DNA of 64,000 nucleotides from Piscinibacter sp. (GTDB lineage: Bacteria; Pseudomonadota; Gammaproteobacteria; Burkholderiales; Burkholderiaceae_C): the NCBI GenBank assembly GCA_017983795.1, contig JAGOAS010000013.1:46763-110762 (forward strand). Direction: 5' to 3'. The notes beneath the pieces were generated by a model. It did no database searches. It saw nothing but the letters and a program-made list of their open reading frames with translations, and was not told the origin of the DNA. Position numbers and translations under genes: made by a program. Below are positions 54,452 to 63,117 of this stretch, piece by piece. Position 1 is the stretch's first letter, and the number at the start of each line of letters is the position of its first letter.

Positions 54452-56444
54452 GCCGATCCTCCGGTTCGGAATCGTTCTCCGGCTGATTCCAGGGCCCGTC
54501 GAGGCGGGCACGCAGTGTCTCGCCGATCGCCGCGAGGCTCGTCAGCATCAGCGGATCGCTCGACGCCGAAGGCAGCGGCATGCGCATCTTGTGCAGCTGG
54601 CCGCCATGAATGAGCGCAAAGGCCTCGCCCTTGGGCAGTTGCACCAGATCGGTCGGCTCGAGCATGCGGACGGTTTCCGGGGCGATGCGGTCCTCGTTGC
54701 GGCTGGCGAAGTCCGCGAAGTCGACCGGGTCGTTTGTGTCGGAGACCGACGACGACACGACGGTCGAGACCACATGCACTTCGGGCAGCTGGCTCGTCAG
54801 CAGCTCGGCGGTGGCCACCTCCTTCACCCGCAGCATGATCAGGGTGTTGAAGTTGCCGGCGATCTGTCCGGCCTTGGCCGGCGAACCGATGCGCGCTTCG
54901 ACGTCCGACCAGGTCTGCGTGTACGCCGTCACCTGAAACCCCGCCCCGCCCGCCTTGTTGAGCAGCGGGATGAACTCGTCGCCGATCAGCTCGTTGAACT
55001 CGTCGGCGTGGATCGCGATCCGCCGGGGCGCCACCTCGCCCGGCAGGCCGCGACCGGCGCCGAACTTGTAGAGGCTGCCGGCCACGCTGGTGAGGTCGGC
55101 GAACATCGAGTTGCCCACCGCCGCGGCCACCTCGTAGTCGGACAGCGCATCGAGCCCGACGTAGACGATGCCGCCCAGGTTGATCACCGCGGTCCAGTCG
55201 AACACTGGCCGCCAGTCGGTCTGATCGTCGAGCTCCGGCGACAGCAGTGAGGCGGTGCGCCCGGTGGTGAGCTTCTCCATCAGGGGCAGCAGTGACGCCA
55301 CCAGCTTGTCGAAGTGGCTCTTCTCGTAGTTGAGCGTCGATGCGAGCGCGTGCGCGATCGGGTCGTAGAGCTTCTTGCGCCGCGCGTACTCCACGAGGCT
55401 GACCGCACGCGCGCCGCGCGACTGCAGGCCCTTGTCGAGATTCTTCTTGTCGATGGCGAGCGATCGCAGCTCGTCACGCCAGCCCGCGGCGGCGGGCTCC
55501 CGGTCGAGCCAGTACTCGAAGTAGTCGATCAGCAGCGGCTCGACATCGGACGCATAGCGGTTGATCTCCTGGTAGTCGGGCTTGCGACCGAGCGCCACGA
55601 GCGCTCGGGCCATCACGTTCACGAAGCGCCAGACGAACTCCTTGAAGGCGGCCGACTGACCCTCCGACGGCAACTGGCCCGCAATGCGGGTGGCGACCTC
55701 GGTGATGCGCGAGAAGCTGCCCACCGGGTTGTAGCGCGCCGAGATGTCCGGATGTCCGAGGTGGAACATGAAGAACTCCCCTCCCCGCCCGGCCCGCTCG
55801 GCTTCCGCAAACACGCGGCGCAGCAGATCGACGTCGCCCTTCGGATCGAAGACGATCACCACCTCACCGCGGCGGATGTCCTGGGCGATCAGCAGTTCGG
55901 CCAGGCGCGTCTTGCCGACGCGCGTGGTGCCGAGCACCAGCGTGTGCCCGACCCGATCCTCCAGGTCCATCCAGATCTCGGTCTCGTCGGGCTCGACACC
56001 GTGGATGGCGGGATCCCCGCCGACGCCACCGGTGTCTTCCGCTGCGGGTACGAACGCCGCCAACGCCCCTGCGAAAGGTCCGCCCTGAAGCAGCGGCCGG
56101 TTTACCGGAAGCCGCGCCTCGAACAAGCGTTGGGTGTGGCGCTGGTCCCACCGAAACCCGCGCCCCAGAAAGAGCCGATCCCCCGACCAGGGAATGTCGG
56201 CGGAGGCCAATTCATAGCGCCGTCGGCGGCGCAGGTTGGCGCGATAGCGCAGCGTGCTCAGTCCGGCCGCGCCGCGCCACGCCGCGTGACCCAGCAGCAG
56301 GCCGGCAAGCGCCAGGTGCCAAGGAGAAGAGAGCAGGAAGAGCCCCGGGCTGCTCAGTACCAGGGCCGCGCCCAGTGCCGACACCGAGGCCGCGCCGAGT
56401 TCGTGCGCCGGCCGCAGCCGGGCTTCCAGCGGATAGACCATCAC
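54441..56444 (-). CDS. traD: Type IV coupling protein TraD
   Basis: This 667-residue hexameric ATPase links the relaxosome to the secretion channel. It has two N-terminal transmembrane helices (about residues 18-60), Walker A T-R-V-G-K-T (Lys 178) and Walker B I-V-F-D-P-K-G-D, then the TraG/TraD C-terminal ATPase core with H-A-D-E-F-N-E-L. This is the SXT/PFGI-1 TraD subclass. It overlaps traI by four bases (ATGA), so relaxase-like and coupling proteins are co-translated. Confidence 0.94.
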   Translation of the reverse strand: MMVYPLEARLRPAHELGAASVSALGAALVLSSPGLFLLSSPWHLALAGLLLGHAAWRGAAGLSTLRYRANLRRRRRYELASADIPWSGDRLFLGRGFRWDQRHTQRLFEARLPVNRPLLQGGPFAGALAAFVPAAEDTGGVGGDPAIHGVEPDETEIWMDLEDRVGHTLVLGTTRVGKTRLAELLIAQDIRRGEVVIVFDPKGDVDLLRRVFAEAERAGRGGEFFMFHLGHPDISARYNPVGSFSRITEVATRIAGQLPSEGQSAAFKEFVWRFVNVMARALVALGRKPDYQEINRYASDVEPLLIDYFEYWLDREPAAAGWRDELRSLAIDKKNLDKGLQSRGARAVSLVEYARRKKLYDPIAHALASTLNYEKSHFDKLVASLLPLMEKLTTGRTASLLSPELDDQTDWRPVFDWTAVINLGGIVYVGLDALSDYEVAAAVGNSMFADLTSVAGSLYKFGAGRGLPGEVAPRRIAIHADEFNELIGDEFIPLLNKAGGAGFQVTAYTQTWSDVEARIGSPAKAGQIAGNFNTLIMLRVKEVATAELLTSQLPEVHVVSTVVSSSVSDTNDPVDFADFASRNEDRIAPETVRMLEPTDLVQLPKGEAFALIHGGQLHKMRMPLPSASSDPLMLTSLAAIGETLRARLDGPWNQPENDSEPEDRRDV

Positions 56445-57565
56445 TCCGCGGCCGGCGCGGAGTCACCGACGCGCACGAGCGCCGGGTTGATCGCCGGCAC
56501 CGGATCGAAGAATCGTCCCGGCGAGAGAATCACGATGCCGTGGATGCGAGCGACCGCGCGCCCGTCCTGCTTCCACGCATAGCCATGCAGGTTCACGCCG
56601 CCATCGGCCCGCAGGTGCCACCCGGCCCGCAGGACCTCGCGCTGCAGCCGCTTGGCGGCGTCGCCGGGTTCGGCCTGGCCGGCGCCTTCGCGCCGGATGA
56701 ATCCCCGGAAGATGCCCGGTGAGACGAGCAGCAGTCCGTCCTCGACCCCGTGCACGAGCGCGCCGCGCACGTTGACCGGCAAGGTTCCGTCGGCGATCCC
56801 CTGCCGGACCCACTCCATGAAGCGCCGGGGTCGCTCGGCGGCCGCCGCGTCGACACCGTCGAGGAATTCGGGTCCGTCAGCCTTGGGGGCGATTGGCGCC
56901 GTCTCAACGCTCGCCTCCGCCGTGCAGGCAATCGACTCCGACTGCGCACAAGGCACCGCCACCTCGGCATGCGGGCGCGCGCCGGTCGCGGCGCGCTCGA
57001 CCAGTTCGGCAATCGCGCTGGATGCATGCGCGCGGCCCACCAGCACGGCGCGCAGTTCCGCCATCAGCGGAGGATGTTCGGCCAACCATGCCTGGACGAT
57101 CGGCGGAACCCAGCGCTCGAACATTCGCACTGAGTCGTCCGACGGACGTCCGCCGACATTGCGCAGCAGCGCTGCCGCGAACACCGCGTAAGTCCATCGA
57201 TGCGCGAGCGCGCCCAGGATCTCGGGCGGCGCATTGCGCGGCAGGATCTGGCCGCGCCGGTGATCGAGTGCGCGCAGCGCAGTCACGAGCCCGCGCTGCA
57301 GTTGTCCGCCCGGACCGCCATATCGACTGGAGCCTGGCATCGGCCGCAGCTGCACGAACTCCGCATAGCCGTCGATCAGTGGCCGCGCCGCCAGCGCGAA
57401 GCTCTCCGCCGGGAACCCCATCCTGACGCGAAGCAGGACGATCAGGTTCGCCGCCCCGCTGCGATCGATGATCGCCTGCGCGCAGAGCACCGGCCCCTCG
57501 GGCACGAAGGGCGACCTGATCGCTCGCGATGACGCAGACCCGGAGGGCGTGTCGTTGAAAGTCAT
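56441..57565 (-). CDS. traI: MobH-type TraI-like protein, apparently degenerate
   Basis: This 374-residue protein begins at ATG 57565. The N-terminal part (about residues 20-160) resembles the TraI_2 relaxase domain of MobH relaxases, and the C-terminal part (about residues 255-350) resembles the DUF1528 domain that follows it. It is much shorter than usual MobH relaxases. The metal-binding motifs expected as H-H-x-x-x-G-G-L-L and H-D-x-G-K read Y-G-G-P-G-G-Q-L and R-N-V-G-G-R, so key His/Asp residues are missing. It may be an accessory or inactive paralogue, with another relaxase elsewhere. Confidence 0.75.
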   Translation of the reverse strand: MTFNDTPSGSASSRAIRSPFVPEGPVLCAQAIIDRSGAANLIVLLRVRMGFPAESFALAARPLIDGYAEFVQLRPMPGSSRYGGPGGQLQRGLVTALRALDHRRGQILPRNAPPEILGALAHRWTYAVFAAALLRNVGGRPSDDSVRMFERWVPPIVQAWLAEHPPLMAELRAVLVGRAHASSAIAELVERAATGARPHAEVAVPCAQSESIACTAEASVETAPIAPKADGPEFLDGVDAAAAERPRRFMEWVRQGIADGTLPVNVRGALVHGVEDGLLLVSPGIFRGFIRREGAGQAEPGDAAKRLQREVLRAGWHLRADGGVNLHGYAWKQDGRAVARIHGIVILSPGRFFDPVPAINPALVRVGDSAPAAE

Positions 57566-57866
57566 TCGACCAGTATTCCGGGCGGCTTGACGGCCATCAG
57601 CTTCGATCGAAGCCTCGACGAGGACCCGATGTCCTCTTGACGAGTTCGACCGAGCTTCGTCGTGAGCCACGCCGCAGCACCGGCTCCTCGCATCGGCCGC
57701 TCGTCGCACGTCGGCGGCAGAGATTCCGCGCCGATGCAAGCCGGATTCGAGGCTTCATCGAAGCCCCGATTGAGCCTGATTCGCACGTGCTCGCTCCCTA
57801 GGATGGCAACGCAATGCGGCTCGCTCGAAGCGCCGCACTTCCGCGCCAACGTGAAGGGGGTTCCGA
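57566..57866. other. Divergent intergenic region between traI and the tra secretion operon
   Basis: About 300 bases lie between the minus-strand traI-traD genes and the plus-strand secretion genes, so it should hold promoters for both and possibly oriT. I cannot point to convincing -35/-10 pairs. A 95-codon minus-strand frame (57562-57849) ends in an ATGA overlap with traI, but its composition is unlike the tra genes and it matches nothing I know, so it is left uncalled. Confidence 0.4.
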
Positions 57867-58391
57867 TTGCGCAAGACAGCGAGCTGGGTGCCGACAGCAG
57901 GACTGATCACCGCGATCGTCACGCTCGCGGCCCTACCCGCCCACGCTTGCTGGGACGAGGCGGCCACGCGCTACCGCGTCAGCAGCGAGTTGCTCTACGC
58001 GATCGCGCGCACCGAATCTGCGCTCGACCCGCATGCCGTCGGACGCAACCGCAACGGCACGCGCGACATCGGACTCATGCAGATCAACTCGGCTTGGCTG
58101 CCCACGCTGGCCGCCCACGGCATCGGCGAGCGCGATCTCTTCGACCCGTGCACCAGCATCCACGTCGGCGCCTGGATCCTCGCCGGCAACGTCCAGCGGC
58201 TGGGCTACACGTGGGATGCGGTCGGCGCTTACAACGCCGCCAATCCCGCCTTGCGTCGCGCCTACGTCGACAAGGTCCGCCGCCACCTGCGCAGCGCCGA
58301 CGACGGCGCGCATCGCGCCAACCACGGCGCCACGCGTACCGCCTTCACCCGAGGCGACCACCGAGCAGCGGTGGTCGCAACCCTGCCCTGA
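57867..58391 (+). CDS. Lytic transglycosylase of the conjugation apparatus
   Basis: This 174-residue protein has a signal peptide (about residues 1-28, ending L-P-A-H-A) and an SLT domain with the catalytic Glu 50 in A-R-T-E-S-A and the I-G-L-M-Q-I-N motif. It opens the peptidoglycan for assembly of the secretion channel (VirB1-like role). The start is TTG with a GGGGG upstream. It leads the plus-strand operon. Confidence 0.9.
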   Translation: MRKTASWVPTAGLITAIVTLAALPAHACWDEAATRYRVSSELLYAIARTESALDPHAVGRNRNGTRDIGLMQINSAWLPTLAAHGIGERDLFDPCTSIHVGAWILAGNVQRLGYTWDAVGAYNAANPALRRAYVDKVRRHLRSADDGAHRANHGATRTAFTRGDHRAAVVATLP

Positions 58392-58439
58392 CCGCTCGCC
58401 CGAGCACTTCCTCTCTACCCAACCACGAGACACCACACC

Positions 58440-58736
58440 ATGACTCTGATCCGCCGCAGCAGCACTGCCGTTCCCCTCGCCCTCGTCCTGACTCTTGCCG
58501 CCGGCTCGGCCCTGGCCGGGACCACCGGTACCGAGTTCCAGACCATGTACACGACCCTTCTCAACTGGGCGACCGGCTTCCTCGGCAAGTCGATCGCGAT
58601 TGCCGCCTTCATCCTCGGTGCCGGCATCGGCATCGCGCGCTCCTCGCCGATCCCGGCGCTCGCCGGCGTCGTCTTCGCGCTCTTCATGGTCTACGTGCCG
58701 ACCATCATCGACTCGATCATGACGGCCGTGATCTGA
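58440..58736 (+). CDS. Pilin-like small membrane protein (TraA/TIGR03745 type)
   Basis: This 98-residue protein has a signal peptide (about residues 1-26, ending A-L-A-G) and two hydrophobic helices separated by a short loop (A-R-S-S-P-I-P). That architecture is shared by VirB2/TraA pilins. By position and size it is the probable conjugative pilin precursor or the TIGR03745 protein of PFGI-1-type ICEs. Confidence 0.8.
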   Translation: MTLIRRSSTAVPLALVLTLAAGSALAGTTGTEFQTMYTTLLNWATGFLGKSIAIAAFILGAGIGIARSSPIPALAGVVFALFMVYVPTIIDSIMTAVI

Positions 58737-58748
58737 CGGGCCGCTGCC

Positions 58749-59039
58749 GTGATCGACGCGTCCCTCGACATCCCCCGTCGCCTGAATGACCCGCCGCGCA
58801 TGTTCTGGTGGGACATCGACGTGGCCCTGCTGGTGCTGGGGGCCGCGCTGGCGGGCATGGTCGCGGGCTTCTTCGTGAGCGGCTGCGCCGTCGGCTTGCT
58901 GCTCGCCTCGGCCTACGGTCGCGCGAAGGCGGGCAAGCACCCCGCCTTCGCGCTGCACCTGCTGTACTGGCACCTGCCTGCCTTCATGACGGGCCTAAAG
59001 CGCACGCCGCCTTCCTACCTGCGCGAGCTGGCCGGATGA
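58749..59039 (+). CDS. traL: Conjugal transfer protein TraL (TIGR03750 type)
   Basis: This 96-residue inner-membrane protein has a hydrophobic helix pair at about residues 24-58. The N-terminus R-R-L-N-D-P-P-R-M-F-W-W is typical of the TIGR03750/TraL group. The GTG start follows the pilin-like gene by 12 bases, and the stop overlaps the traE-like start (ATGA). Confidence 0.8.
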   Translation: MIDASLDIPRRLNDPPRMFWWDIDVALLVLGAALAGMVAGFFVSGCAVGLLLASAYGRAKAGKHPAFALHLLYWHLPAFMTGLKRTPPSYLRELAG

Positions 59040-59659
59040 AGCTCGACTGGCTGCGCGCCGACATCGCCAGCGCACGCCGCGCGAGCGCGCTGCTCGTGCT
59101 GCTGCTCGCCTGCTCGATGCTCGCCAACGTGACGCTCGCCGCATTCGCAATGCACATGGCCGGCCGCGAGCGCGTGGTGGTGGTGCCTCCCAGCATCAGC
59201 AAGACCTTCTGGGTCGAGTCCGAGCGCGTGAGCGCCGAGTACCTCGAGCAGATGGCCTATTTCCTCCTGCAACTCACGCTGAACGTCACGCCGCAAAGCA
59301 TCGACCATCAGTCCCGGGTGCTGCTCCAGTACGCCGCGCCGGCCTCCTACGGAGAGCTGCGCAGCGTGCTGGCCACCGCCGCCGAGCGCGTCAAGCGCGA
59401 TGGCGCATCCACCGTGTTCAGCGCGCAGGACCTCGCCGTCGACGAGCGCACCCAGCGTGTGGGCGTGCGCGGCCTGCTCACCACATTCATCAGCGACCGC
59501 CGCGTATCCGAAGTCTCGAAGGGCTACGCCATCGAGCTGCAGTACGCCGGCGGCCGGATCTTTCTGAAGGCGTTCCGGGAGACCAGTCCAAATGACCCAC
59601 TCGAAATCCAAGCTCAGTCCCAGCTTCGCCTGGCTCCTGCTGCTGGCACTGGCCGCTAG
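59036..59659 (+). CDS. traE: Conjugal transfer protein TraE-like (TIGR03746)
   Basis: This 207-residue protein has one N-terminal transmembrane helix (about residues 17-40) and a periplasmic domain with K-T-F-W-V-E-S-E-R-V-S and F-L-L-Q-L-T-L-N-V-T-P, patterns of the TraE/VirB8-like core component. It starts on the stop of traL and ends 68 bases inside the traK-like gene. Confidence 0.87.
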   Translation: MKLDWLRADIASARRASALLVLLLACSMLANVTLAAFAMHMAGRERVVVVPPSISKTFWVESERVSAEYLEQMAYFLLQLTLNVTPQSIDHQSRVLLQYAAPASYGELRSVLATAAERVKRDGASTVFSAQDLAVDERTQRVGVRGLLTTFISDRRVSEVSKGYAIELQYAGGRIFLKAFRETSPNDPLEIQAQSQLRLAPAAGTGR

Positions 59660-60320
59660 CCAGCCCGCCCAGGCGCTGCAGGTCGTCGACGCGCGCGACG
59701 GCGAGACCGTGCTCGCCAAGGTCTCGCGCAAGGAGGTGACGCGCATCTCCGTCGATCGTGGCCGCATCCGCAAGGTGACGGGCAACGCCGGCGAGTTCGT
59801 ACTGGAGAAGGACGGCGAGAAGGGCCAGGTCTTCATTCGGCCGGCCGCCCCGGACAGCACCAAGCCCATCAACCTCTTCGTCAGCACGGAGCGTTCGACG
59901 ATCGGGCTGCTGCTGCAGCCGGTGGACACCCCGAGCGACGCCATCGTGATCCGCGAGGCCCGCGACGCCGCGACCGGACCCGCACGCATCGAGCGCAGCG
60001 GCCGTCACGTGCGCACGATGAAGAACCTCCTGCTCGCGATGGCCGAGGACGCGCTGCCCGACGACATGGAGGTGCGCGAGCCCGGGCGCGAACTGACTCT
60101 GTGGCCTGGCGCAAGACTCACGTTGCAGCGCCAGTGGCTCGGCGCAGGCGTGGTCGGCGAGAAGTACCAGCTTCTGAACACCGGTGCGTCCACGCTCGAC
60201 CTCGCCGAGCGCGATCTCTACAAGCGCGGCGTGATGGCCGTGAGCGTCGAGCAGGCGGCCCTGCGCTCGGGCGAGACCACCCAGCTCTTCGTGATCCGGG
60301 AGCGCCGCGCCGATGACTGA
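59592..60320 (+). CDS. traK: Conjugal transfer protein TraK-like (TIGR03749)
   Basis: This 242-residue periplasmic protein has a signal peptide (about residues 1-29, ending A-Q-A), followed by a secretin-like N-terminal half and a C-terminal domain with L-Q-R-Q-W-L-G and G-V-M-A-V. In F-type systems TraK binds TraB and TraV in the outer-membrane complex. The ATG lies 68 bases before the traE stop, a longer overlap than elsewhere in the operon. Confidence 0.85.
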   Translation: MTHSKSKLSPSFAWLLLLALAASQPAQALQVVDARDGETVLAKVSRKEVTRISVDRGRIRKVTGNAGEFVLEKDGEKGQVFIRPAAPDSTKPINLFVSTERSTIGLLLQPVDTPSDAIVIREARDAATGPARIERSGRHVRTMKNLLLAMAEDALPDDMEVREPGRELTLWPGARLTLQRQWLGAGVVGEKYQLLNTGASTLDLAERDLYKRGVMAVSVEQAALRSGETTQLFVIRERRADD

Positions 60321-61710
60321 TCCCGCCCTGCCGCCCGGCATGTCGCCGACCGGCGCGTCTCACCCATCGGGCCAAGCGTCCCCATTGGCCCAGGCAGAGC
60401 CTTCGGCCGCGGCCGTCAAGCGCCGTCAGGTCCTGTTGCTCGCAGGCATCGCCGGCACGATCGTGGCCGGCACGCTGCTGTCGGTCTCGCTGACCGGCAC
60501 CAAGGGCAACGACGCGCAGCCCGCGAAGCCGCAGTCGACGAACATCCTCGCGCCGGGTGCGCAGGTCGATCCCCGCGACGCATGGCGCGGCCAGGCCGAT
60601 GCTCAACTGAAGGCGATCGAGCAGCGCTCGCGCGACCTCGCGCAGCGCAACGCCGAGCTCGAAGGTCAGGGCAAGGAAATGCTCGAGCGCCTGAAGAAGC
60701 TCGAAGGCAGCGGACTCACACCGTTGCCGCCGCCGCCCGTCGCAACGCCGGCGGCACGGCCGAGTTTCGGGCCGGATCGTCCGGGGAACCTGCTACCGGA
60801 CTCCGGTCCGCAGCGCTTCCCGCCGCCGCCCCTTCCGCAAGGCACCGTGCCGGGTGCTGGCCTGCCCCCGCCGCCCGGCGGCGTCCAGACCATGCCAACG
60901 CCCACGGGCATCGTCAGCATCGTGCTGGGGGACGTCGCAGCGGGCAAGGGTGCCAAGCCGGCCGCGGACGCGGCAGCGACCAGCTCAACCGTTCGCGACA
61001 CGCGCCGCTATCTGCCGAGCGGCGCCTTCACCCGAGCGGTACTTCTCGGCGGCCTGGACGCACCCACCGGCGGCCAGGCGCAGCGCAACCCTCAGCCGGT
61101 GCTGCTGCGCCTCGCCGACAACGCGATCTTGCCCAACCAGTTCCGCGCGCGGGTGAAGGAGTGCTTCATCGTCGGCGCCGGCTATGGCGACGTGAGTTCC
61201 GAGCGCGCCTACATCCGCACGGAGTCGCTGTCGTGCGTCACCCGCGACGGCACCGCCATCGACGTGCCGGTGAAGGGCTACGTGGCCGGCGAGGACGGCA
61301 AGGCCGGCATGCGCGGACGCCTGGTCTCCAAGCAGGGGCAGATCCTCGCCAACGCCCTGCTCGCCGGCGTGGCCAGCGGCATCGGTCATGCCTTCACGCA
61401 GAGCTCCACCACGCTGTCGGTCTCACCGCTGGGCACCACCAGCTCCGTCGACCCCGGCAAGCAGCTCGAAGCCGGTCTGGGCACCGGCGTGGGCAAGGCC
61501 CTGGACCGGCTCGCCCAGTACTACATCAGCCTCGCCGAGAAGGTCTTCCCGGTGATCGAAGTCGACGCGGGCCGCAGCGTCGACGTGGTCCTCACGCAGG
61601 GCGTCGCCCTGCCCGGGACGCTGGACGCCGCCGGCACCGATCCCGACAACCTCGCGCAACTCGCCGAGCGCGCCCGCACCCTCCGGAGGAACGACGATGA
61701 AGACGACTGA
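60313..61710 (+). CDS. traB: Conjugal transfer protein TraB-like (TIGR03752)
   Basis: This 465-residue protein has a short cytoplasmic N-terminus, one transmembrane helix (about residues 40-58), a coiled coil (about residues 95-135), a Pro-rich stretch (about residues 137-190) and a C-terminal TrbI/VirB10-like domain. The latter includes C-F-I-V-G-A-G-Y-G-D-V-S-S-E-R-A. It spans the periplasm linking TraV/TraK to the inner membrane. It overlaps traK by eight bases. Confidence 0.9.
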   Translation: MTDPALPPGMSPTGASHPSGQASPLAQAEPSAAAVKRRQVLLLAGIAGTIVAGTLLSVSLTGTKGNDAQPAKPQSTNILAPGAQVDPRDAWRGQADAQLKAIEQRSRDLAQRNAELEGQGKEMLERLKKLEGSGLTPLPPPPVATPAARPSFGPDRPGNLLPDSGPQRFPPPPLPQGTVPGAGLPPPPGGVQTMPTPTGIVSIVLGDVAAGKGAKPAADAAATSSTVRDTRRYLPSGAFTRAVLLGGLDAPTGGQAQRNPQPVLLRLADNAILPNQFRARVKECFIVGAGYGDVSSERAYIRTESLSCVTRDGTAIDVPVKGYVAGEDGKAGMRGRLVSKQGQILANALLAGVASGIGHAFTQSSTTLSVSPLGTTSSVDPGKQLEAGLGTGVGKALDRLAQYYISLAEKVFPVIEVDAGRSVDVVLTQGVALPGTLDAAGTDPDNLAQLAERARTLRRNDDEDD

Positions 61711-62527
61711 CGCGCGCCTCGCGCTGCGCGCTCTCGCTGCCAAGGCCACGTTGGCCGCGGCGCTGACCACCTGCCTGACCGTCACGGCATGGGCGCAGCC
61801 CAGCCAACCGCCAACCACGCCCGAGCTGACCAGCCTCTCCGAGCGCCTGCAGGCGCTCTACCCCTCGACCCGCTTCGGCGAGATCCGTCCGACGCCGTGG
61901 CCGGGTGTCTTCGAAGTGGCGATGGGCGCCAACCTCGCCTACGTGGACGTGAGCGGCCAATACTTCCTGTTCGGCCACCTGTACGACATGAAGGCGCAGC
62001 GCGACCTCACCGCCGAGCGCAAGGACACGCTGGCCCGCATCGACTTCAGCGCGCTGCCGCTGGCCGATGCCATCAAGGACGTGCGCGGCCGCGGTTCCCG
62101 TGCGCTCGCGATCTTCAGCGATCCGGACTGCCCGCATTGTCGGCGGCTGGAAGCCGAGCTGAAGAGCCTGTCCGACGTGACGATCCACACCTTTCTGATG
62201 CCGATCGCCTCGCTGCACCCGCAGGCGCGCGCGAAGGCCATCGCCGTCTGGTGCGCGAAGGATCGCCTCGGCGCCTGGCAGGCGCTGATGACCCGCGACC
62301 AGGTGCCGCCCAGCGCGGAGTGCGCACACCCGGTCGATCGCAATGTGGCGCTGGCCGAGCGCCTCGGCGTGACCGGCACCCCGACGCTGGTCGCTGCCGA
62401 CGGCCGCGTGCTGCCCGGCGCCGCGAGCGCCGAGCAGATCAGCGCCTGGCTGTCGCGCTCGACCACGAGTGCCGAGGGCCCCGCGCCGAGCAACCCTGCT
62501 GGCCAGGCGACGGGCAAGGCGCCATGA
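61697..62527 (+). CDS. DsbC-like periplasmic thiol oxidoreductase
   Basis: This 276-residue protein has a signal peptide (about residues 1-33, ending A-W-A-Q), a short dimerisation-like domain, and a thioredoxin fold with active site C-P-H-C (Cys 145, 148) and the cis-Pro in V-T-G-T-P-T. It resembles DsbC disulfide isomerases encoded in many tra operons. It probably helps fold cysteine-containing TraV, TraB or pilin proteins. It overlaps traB by 14 bases and traV by four. Confidence 0.9.
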   Translation: MKTTDARLALRALAAKATLAAALTTCLTVTAWAQPSQPPTTPELTSLSERLQALYPSTRFGEIRPTPWPGVFEVAMGANLAYVDVSGQYFLFGHLYDMKAQRDLTAERKDTLARIDFSALPLADAIKDVRGRGSRALAIFSDPDCPHCRRLEAELKSLSDVTIHTFLMPIASLHPQARAKAIAVWCAKDRLGAWQALMTRDQVPPSAECAHPVDRNVALAERLGVTGTPTLVAADGRVLPGAASAEQISAWLSRSTTSAEGPAPSNPAGQATGKAP

Positions 62528-63114
62528 CGGGCATGCGACGCACCGTCGCCCTCCTCATCGGTGCGACCGCCACGCTGTTGGGTGGCTGCGCGTCCACCAT
62601 GAGCGGACTCGGCGGCGAGGGCAGCTACGCCTGCAAGGCCCCGGTCGGTTCGCAGTGCACCTCGGTCTCTGGCGTGTATGCGAACTCGATCCACGGCCAG
62701 CCGCCCGCCTCCGCCCTGCCGAAGCCCGCCAGGCCACCGGCGAGCACGGCCGCCGCCGCGACCGCCGTCTCGGCATCCACAGCCCCTCCAGGGCTTGGCG
62801 CGCCGCCATCGGCACTCCGCTCCCAGCCTCGCGTGCTCCGCCTGTGGATCGCGCCGTGGGAAGACGCCGACGGTGACCTGCACGAGGCCTCGGTGGTGCA
62901 CGTGCTGGTCGATACCGGCCGATGGCTGATCGAACGCGTCCTCCCGGCGAATCGACAGCGCGTCGACGCCGTGCGGCCTCCCATCCCGTCCACGGCGCCT
63001 GCCTCCGCGCCGTCACCGGCGAGCGAGCCCGCGTCGTCCACAGAGACAGCTCCCGATCGCTTTCCTTCGCGCACGGGACTGCTGCCCGGCAATGGCGCGA
63101 GCCAGGAGCCCTGA
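62524..63114 (+). CDS. traV: Conjugal transfer lipoprotein TraV (TIGR03751)
   Basis: This 196-residue outer-membrane lipoprotein has a lipobox L-L-G-G-C at about residue 22 and the conserved Y-A-C-K-A-P-x-G-x-x-C-T-S-V-S-G-V-Y-A-N-S motif that identifies TraV. A Pro/Ala-rich linker and a short C-terminal domain follow. It forms the outer ring with TraK and TraB. The start overlaps the DsbC-like gene by four bases. Confidence 0.92.
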   Translation: MTGMRRTVALLIGATATLLGGCASTMSGLGGEGSYACKAPVGSQCTSVSGVYANSIHGQPPASALPKPARPPASTAAAATAVSASTAPPGLGAPPSALRSQPRVLRLWIAPWEDADGDLHEASVVHVLVDTGRWLIERVLPANRQRVDAVRPPIPSTAPASAPSPASEPASSTETAPDRFPSRTGLLPGNGASQEP

Positions 63115-63117
63115 GCG

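Noticed and set aside
57562-57849. A 95-codon minus-strand frame ending in an ATGA overlap with traI
   Set aside because: Codon third positions are less GC-rich than the tra genes and the product resembles nothing known, so it is more likely promoter DNA; the coupling-like overlap is worth remembering.
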